Assembly: GCA_036897625.1 (NCBI GenBank)
Contig: JAYMTA010000205.1
Span: 1 to 35,002 of the forward strand
Length of the DNA stretch: 35,002 nucleotides
Direction: 5' to 3'
Origin: Pelargonium cotyledonis
Taxonomy: Eukaryota; Streptophyta; Magnoliopsida; Geraniales; Geraniaceae
In this document: piece by piece, positions 30,401-35,002 of the stretch
Layout: the number at the start of each line of letters is the position of its first letter
How positions within the stretch are numbered: position 1 is the first letter of the stretch
Position numbers and translations under genes: made by a program
The notes under the pieces: generated by a model
Databases searched by the model: none
What the model saw: only the letters and a program-made list of their open reading frames with translations
Told to the model about the DNA's origin: nothing

Positions 30401-31271
30401 ATAAGGGGACCATAGTCAAATTAAATGTCATATATGAATCATGAATTGTAAAACAGAAGAGCCACTACTGATAATATAAATGTATTTTGTGTACAAAAAT
30501 AAGTACTACCTAACATACTAAACAAAACAAATTGAAAATAAGTCCTCGAGGGGAACTAGATCAGCTCAATTTGTTTGCCTGAATGTTTGAAGACACAAAA
30601 TTACCATCAATAAGTAGTACATACAGGAAATGCATCTGATATTAGAAAGCAAAACCTTTCCAATCCATAAATTCAATGAACTACTACTCAATAATTTAAA
30701 TATTAAAAAAAATCAACGACTATTGTTTTCAAATAGCATCAGTCCAAATTAAGAAGTTTTATCTAAATTCCTACCCAATGGATTCACTCAAATTTCCATT
30801 AAACCTGAATTCAGTAGAAACTCCAAACCCATGTTTGGTTAGTTCAGCAACTAGCTGATTCAATCATTGTTAACGAGAACAGTTGTCTTCAAGATATCAA
30901 CAAAAAGAAATGGTTGAGTTATGATCACAGCTCACTCACATAAAGGTTCATCTTTTCCTGGACCCCACTAACCCAAAAACCCACCGCCCACTTTCTTATC
31001 TTTTCTGGCACCGTTCTCAGCAACCAAACATAAAATTTCACCAAACACAGAAAGGAAATGGAGTCAAATTTGAAATAAAATAAAAAAAAATACCGGCATG
31101 CTTGCGATCCTTGGGAGTACCAGACTTGGCAAGGACCTCGAGATCGACAAGGCTCATGGACATGAGCCCCAGAGTAAGCCCAGACATCAACCCAGCAAAC
31201 AACACCAGCAGTGTTATAACCAGTATGCGGATAAAGAAGTCGGTCTCGCAACACCTGTACTCCACCGCCAT
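26032..31271 (-). CDS. DUF21 and CBS-domain membrane protein (CNNM-like)
   Basis: Eleven exons on the minus strand: 31271-31094, 29425-29349, 29263-29180, 28854-28741, 28609-28523, 28324-28185, 28094-28007, 27189-27116, 26996-26872, 26438-26176, 26076-26032. They join in phase to give 424 residues. The first ~150 residues are a DUF21/CNNM transmembrane domain: [25 protein letters not shown], then [18 protein letters not shown], a third helix ending LILLFGE, and [11 protein letters not shown] with the Pro-containing helix. A CBS pair follows: AGDAMTLIS...RIPVYYE..NIIGLILAKNL (about 205-260), then [20 protein letters not shown], a basic ~70-residue insert, and [23 protein letters not shown]. 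The insert between halves of CBS2 is usual in this family. CNNM relatives handle magnesium or other divalent cations; function in plants is little defined. Exon 10 has a tandem acceptor. Intron 1 (1668 bases) holds a SINE and a MITE-like element, and intron 7 a CT repeat. Confidence 0.94.
27416..27473. repeat. (CT)n microsatellite in intron 7 of the DUF21 gene
   Basis: A dinucleotide CT run of about 21 units (27416-27457), interrupted by GTGG, and then about six more units to 27473. It lies well inside the intron, so it should not affect splicing directly, and is likely length-polymorphic. Confidence 0.97.
29638..29892. mobile_element. MITE-like element in intron 1 of the DUF21 gene
   Basis: The ends, read inward, are GGTTGCGCTTGGATCC... 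and GGTCTGTTTGCATTG..., each followed by the shared block TTTGATTTGAAATyC. They form an imperfect terminal inverted repeat around a 255-bp AT-rich body without coding capacity. The wording resembles hAT/PIF-type plant MITEs that start GGxCTGTTTGG. The target duplication is not clear, so the class is uncertain. Confidence 0.55.
30218..30362 (+). mobile_element. tRNA-derived SINE in intron 1 of the DUF21 gene
   Basis: An internal polymerase III promoter is visible: box A TAGCCCAATGG at 30222-30232 and box B GGGTTCGAAT at 30265-30274, spaced as in a tRNA. A non-tRNA body follows (GGGAGGAGGGCTACCCCTGT...) and a T/A-rich end near 30346-30362. A tRNA gene is excluded because no cloverleaf or acceptor stem forms. 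The element is in antisense orientation to the host gene. No clean target duplication was found, so ends are approximate. Confidence 0.7.
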
Positions 31272-33716
31272 TGCTCCTCAAAAACTCCAGCAAAAACCAC
31301 TACCAGAGCTTCACGAGCAGCTGCTCTTCCATTGCCGAACCTTGTAGAGGAATTGAGAAGCTGAGAAGAAGCAGAGAGGGTGAAATGTGTAGGTGTAGGT
31401 GTATGTATAGGTTCGTAGAGAGAGACGAGTGTTGAGTAAAAACTAAAAAAATAGTACTTCCAAGACAGAATCACAGAAAGAGTGATGGAGCGAAAGTGGC
31501 GAGAGATGGTCGATGAAACGGTGCGTTTTGTTATTGTTCTTCGACGGCGGTTGAGGGCGGTCCGGCGGAGGAGAGTGGGTGGGTTTTGTCTTTTTGTCTG
31601 AGGTGTTGTCGTATGGGTGGAGGTGTCAGCTTATGCGCTCTCTTCGCCTTCAGTCCTTATCATCATTTAATTTGCTGCTACGTAATCGGGTTTTTGGGTC
31701 GACCCGCTCTAAGTCCATGGATACTCTCCGGCAAATTGCAATCATACTCCTTTTTTCAGCGTCACAAAAGCAATCACAATTTTAGAATCAGATGCACATG
31801 CTAGCATGAAGTGAGACGTAACATAAGTGCATCTCGTGTGGTAGTGTGGTAACTCATAACGTTTAACTCATGTGATCACGCAAAAATTCAGCGCATACAA
31901 AACCCAAAATTCCATGAGACAGACCAAGACGTACACATTGATGACTGACTTCTACTATCCTAAAAGAGTAGGGAGATCCATAGATGTATTCTGTCAAGCC
32001 ATGAAGATGTTAGATTGGTATATATGTGATGTATGCTCTTACAACACGTTGCCCTAGCTTCAACTTCTAGGATAACTGGGAGAAGATGACATCGTCACTG
32101 TACATATATGAATAATAATCATCTCGAATTAGTGTCCAAAACAGAGGTTGGTGTAGGACCCTAATCCCCAGCAATTTGGCGATTTGATCTCACATGATCA
32201 CATGGAAATGGTTCAAACTCAATCGTATGATCAGATTGAGACCAAATCATAGAGTTGGTGACCTTTATTGATTGTATTTATTGAAACTAGTTGGTTTCAA
32301 ATTGCATTTGTTGTATATGAACTGTGAAGATTTCATGAAGTCATGAAAGTTGTAACTTTATTCTGCATAGAGATCAACGTATAGCTATTTCCACTCTTGG
32401 CTTTGCAATGAGTCCAAAAGGAGCTCAGATTCTGTTAGATATTGTCTTTGTGAAAGGACATGCCAATTTGCCTAAATGAGCCATTGATACGTAACATGTG
32501 CTAATGTGGGTCGTGTATTCATTAATAATTGAATGTCGACATGAGATTGCTTTAATTTCAACAATTTTAGTGTCTAAGAAATGAGTTGTGAGCTATCTTT
32601 TAGGGTCTTTGTAACTTTCATCCCCATCATGCCATTTTACGTCAATGAGGCTACGGACATCGAGGTTAAACGGTACGGACCGAAAGAACTGATCCTCAAA
32701 TTCTCTTAATCAGAAAGATGGATTTGCCTTCTTCATGGGCCTCAAGTAATATAAATCACATGAACTGGTAAAAGAGGTTGTATCATCATTCAAACGCAAT
32801 GACCAACATTCAATTTGCAAGTATAAGTGCATGTCGCATGACTTACACCACCTGTACGTAAGGCGTCTAGGAGAAACTCATTTTTTTCGAGACATGACAT
32901 CACGCTATGAACGTGGTGAGAATAAGAATAATGCAATCAATGCAATGCAATGTTAATAGATCACGATGAGATTTTGAAAGAAACGATAATTAAACGTTCG
33001 GTTGAAACAATTTAAAAGTTTTTGTGCACCTTCTTTCAATAGAGTTAGATCACAGTCGCCCGAGCCTATCTAATACTCAAGATTTTGTTCTACTCGACCC
33101 GGTGTTGATTTGGAGTCGCATTTTTTGGCGTTTTTTTTTAACTGGTGTAGAATTAGTTTGGCATACGAATATAATTATGAGTTAAACTGGTGACTTTGTG
33201 TTGTAGTGTACCTAAAAACGCAATGGAGTTGAGTGGGCATCAATGCATACGTGAAATCAGAAGGTGGAGACGCCACAGTTTTGTTTTCTTCCCTATTTTC
33301 AAATCAGTAATCATCTATAATATGATTAATATATATCCAAATTTCTCTATTAATCACCTAATTTTACTAATGTAATCTAGTACTGTAATATCACCTTTTT
33401 AAACAACTTCTTATAAATTCGACTTTTTTCTTACAATTTTTTTTTGTAGTAACCCTACCAATAAAGCCTATTTGTTTCAGTAGTTTATTTTAGGTAATTT
33501 ATAACTCAAATTACGCATTTTCTTCCATTTCTTATACAACATGTGTATCATTTTTCTTTAACTAGTTTATACGCGGGTATTTATCCGAATTTAATAGTTA
33601 TAAATTATTTTTTAATGAACTCAGTCAATTAATTTAAACTTTTGTAGTAATATTAAAAAAATATATGAATAAAAAAGTGGTATTATGCTTGAGAGCATTT
33701 TCTAGGGTTTCAGTTT
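31272..33716. other. Long gene-poor region upstream of the DUF21 gene
   Basis: The first ~300 bases (to about 31570) are the 5' UTR and promoter of the minus-strand DUF21 gene, with GA-rich and GC-richer sequence. From there to 33716 only short, unsupported open frames occur. GACCCGGTGTTGATTTGGAG at about 33098-33117 recalls text found in dispersed plant repeats, but no element could be delimited. Confidence 0.45.
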
Positions 33717-33884
33717 TTGAGTCATTTAGCAGAGGCGGCGGCGATCAACAGGGGCGACGGCGACGGTTGTTCTCGGTGGGTGAGCAGAGGTAGCGCACGG
33801 GTAGCAGCCAGAGACGGTTGGAGTCGGGTAGTTTTTCGGTGGGAGCAGTCACGTTCGACGAAAGGGGTTGTTGAGGTGTTAGAC

Positions 33885-34226
33885 ATGGCTCAAGGACTAG
33901 GTTCAAGGATGCGAATGTTGTCTTTGGAGGCAGAGGAGCAAGGGGGACTGGAAATGGTGCCGGTCATGGAAGGAAATGGCGCTGGAGGCCATTCACAGTG
34001 GAGGGTTGTGGGTCGATTTCTCGCGCATGCAGTTATTAACTTTGACGCGATGCGGAATATGATGGCATCGTCATGGAAGCCCGCTACAAATATGCGAGCA
34101 CCCAACCCCTTTCTATTTCAGATCCAAAACAAAGAAAAGGAACGAAAAAAGAAGAAGTTGCTACCTCGAAATCGGATTATGAAAGATTTCGTTGCAATCA
34201 AGATGATAATAAGAAAAAATCAGTAA
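33885..34226 (+). pseudogene. DUF4283-like fragment of a LINE-type retroelement
   Basis: From the ATG at 33885 the frame reads MAQGLGSRMRMLSLEAEEQG and then WRVVGRFLAHAVINFDAMRN and MMASSWKP. This is the start and core of the plant DUF4283 domain (...LSLxxEE..., ..VGRFLT..xxNFxAMxxxxASxWxP) found in ORF1-type proteins of LINEs. After WKP the similarity fades into a Lys-rich run. A possible further remnant, QQFVFEFYHEI, lies at about 34307-34339 in another frame. Upstream (33717-33884) is GC-rich and may be the element's 5' leader. The frame is too short to be functional and lacks the zinc knuckle, so it is taken as a truncated copy. Confidence 0.6.
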
Positions 34227-34345
34227 TACAAGGATTTCTAACTCTCTCTATTTTTACTTAGACTTGCAGTGCAGCATTGATGGAGGTTGTCGTTGATGGC
34301 CTAGTTGACAAGGAACAACAATTTGTGTTCGAGTTTTACCATGAA

Positions 34346-35002
34346 ATATATTTAAAATTTTAAAACTAAACTTTTTATTATAACTTCAATTTTCTATTGA
34401 TGATATTTCTTTTTACCTAACTTACCTTATTGTACGTTAAAGTTGATTTTATAATTATGTAAAAATTGTGCTAAAACTAAAAAATTGATGATGTGACGCT
34501 CTAACACACATTATAAACCAATTTTTTAGTTTAACTATCATAGTATGTATAGTTATTATTATTTTAGTTGTCAAATGACATACATAAATAAAATCATAGA
34601 TAAATACGGGTTCAAAAGGATGACACGTGTAAAAGTTGATCTTATAAAAAATGACTTAGTTGACATTCTTATGTCATAGTTATGGGATATGTTGGGAATA
34701 TTTTTGATATAAAAGGCACCTTAATTAAATTGCTCTAATGTAGTATTAATTAATGTACCTTTTATCTATGAACCATTTAATTAACCATTAACAAACATGT
34801 CCACATGATCTTACAACATTTTTAAAAGTTGATCTTAAATTATTAATGTTATTTATTTGGTAAATTCATGTCTTTTGTGTTGGTAGGGGTGCAACATCAC
34901 TAGATAATATATAGGGTAAAATGCTACAAGATCTTTTGGATTTATCCGTATTTTGGATTTAGCTCTCAATTAGGGTTTTGCTTAGTTTCCAACCTTTATC
35001 TT
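34346..35002. other. AT-rich intergenic to window end
   Basis: No gene, RNA or delimited transposon was recognised in this stretch. Several short ATTA-rich runs occur. Confidence 0.5.

Noticed and set aside
33050..33140. Possible LTR or other element edge near GACCCGGTGTTGATTTGGAG
   Set aside because: No terminal TG...CA pair, primer-binding site or second copy in the window.

Overview
This is nuclear DNA from a flowering plant, almost certainly a eudicot. Genes are split by many short AT-rich GT-AG introns, the intergenic DNA is AT-rich, plastid-type N-terminal extensions are present, and the families (LRR-XI receptor kinase, phytocyanin, LL-diaminopimelate aminotransferase, TPX2-like protein, tRNA-derived SINE, Stowaway MITEs, plant L1-type LINE pieces) are plant ones. 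I cannot name the species. All gene models are spliced by eye from reading frame, splice dinucleotides and family similarity.

Layout, left to right. 0.2-3.2 kb (+): LRR receptor kinase of the RLK7/HAIKU2 type, two exons. 4.1-9.0 kb (+): proline iminopeptidase, eleven exons, with an N-terminal plastid-like extension. 9.0-11.3 kb: transposon-rich gap with a 590-bp hAT-type element (8-bp target duplication) and the 3' tail of a LINE. 11.7-13.6 kb (-): a small TPX2-like protein with an N-terminal Aurora-binding-like motif, a KEN box and a mitosis-specific (MSA-like) promoter motif. 13.8-15.1 kb: repeats, including a second copy of a ~300-bp repeat also found at 9.8 kb, and a Stowaway MITE. 15.56-16.53 kb (+): the first part of a broken squalene epoxidase gene. 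16.7-20.2 kb (-): plastid LL-diaminopimelate aminotransferase, ten exons, with a second Stowaway MITE in its last intron. 20.2-23.3 kb (+): a divergent gene for a basic Lys/Arg/Ser-rich protein of unknown function. 23.6-24.0 kb (-): the C-terminal part of squalene epoxidase, again broken, with a scrambled inverted junction. 24.9-25.5 kb (+): blue copper protein (phytocyanin). 26.0-31.3 kb (-): DUF21/CBS (CNNM-like) membrane protein, eleven exons, with a SINE and a MITE-like element in intron 1. 31.3-35.0 kb: mostly gene-free, with a DUF4283 (LINE ORF1-type) fragment near 33.9 kb.

The genes form no pathway or cluster; they are ordinary housekeeping, signalling and wall/membrane genes. The strongest unusual signal is the squalene epoxidase relic. 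Its two parts do not overlap in the protein, lie on opposite strands and bracket the aminotransferase and the Lys/Arg/Ser-rich gene. This is the arrangement expected if an inversion of about 7.5 kb cut one ancestral gene. No new multi-gene system is evident.
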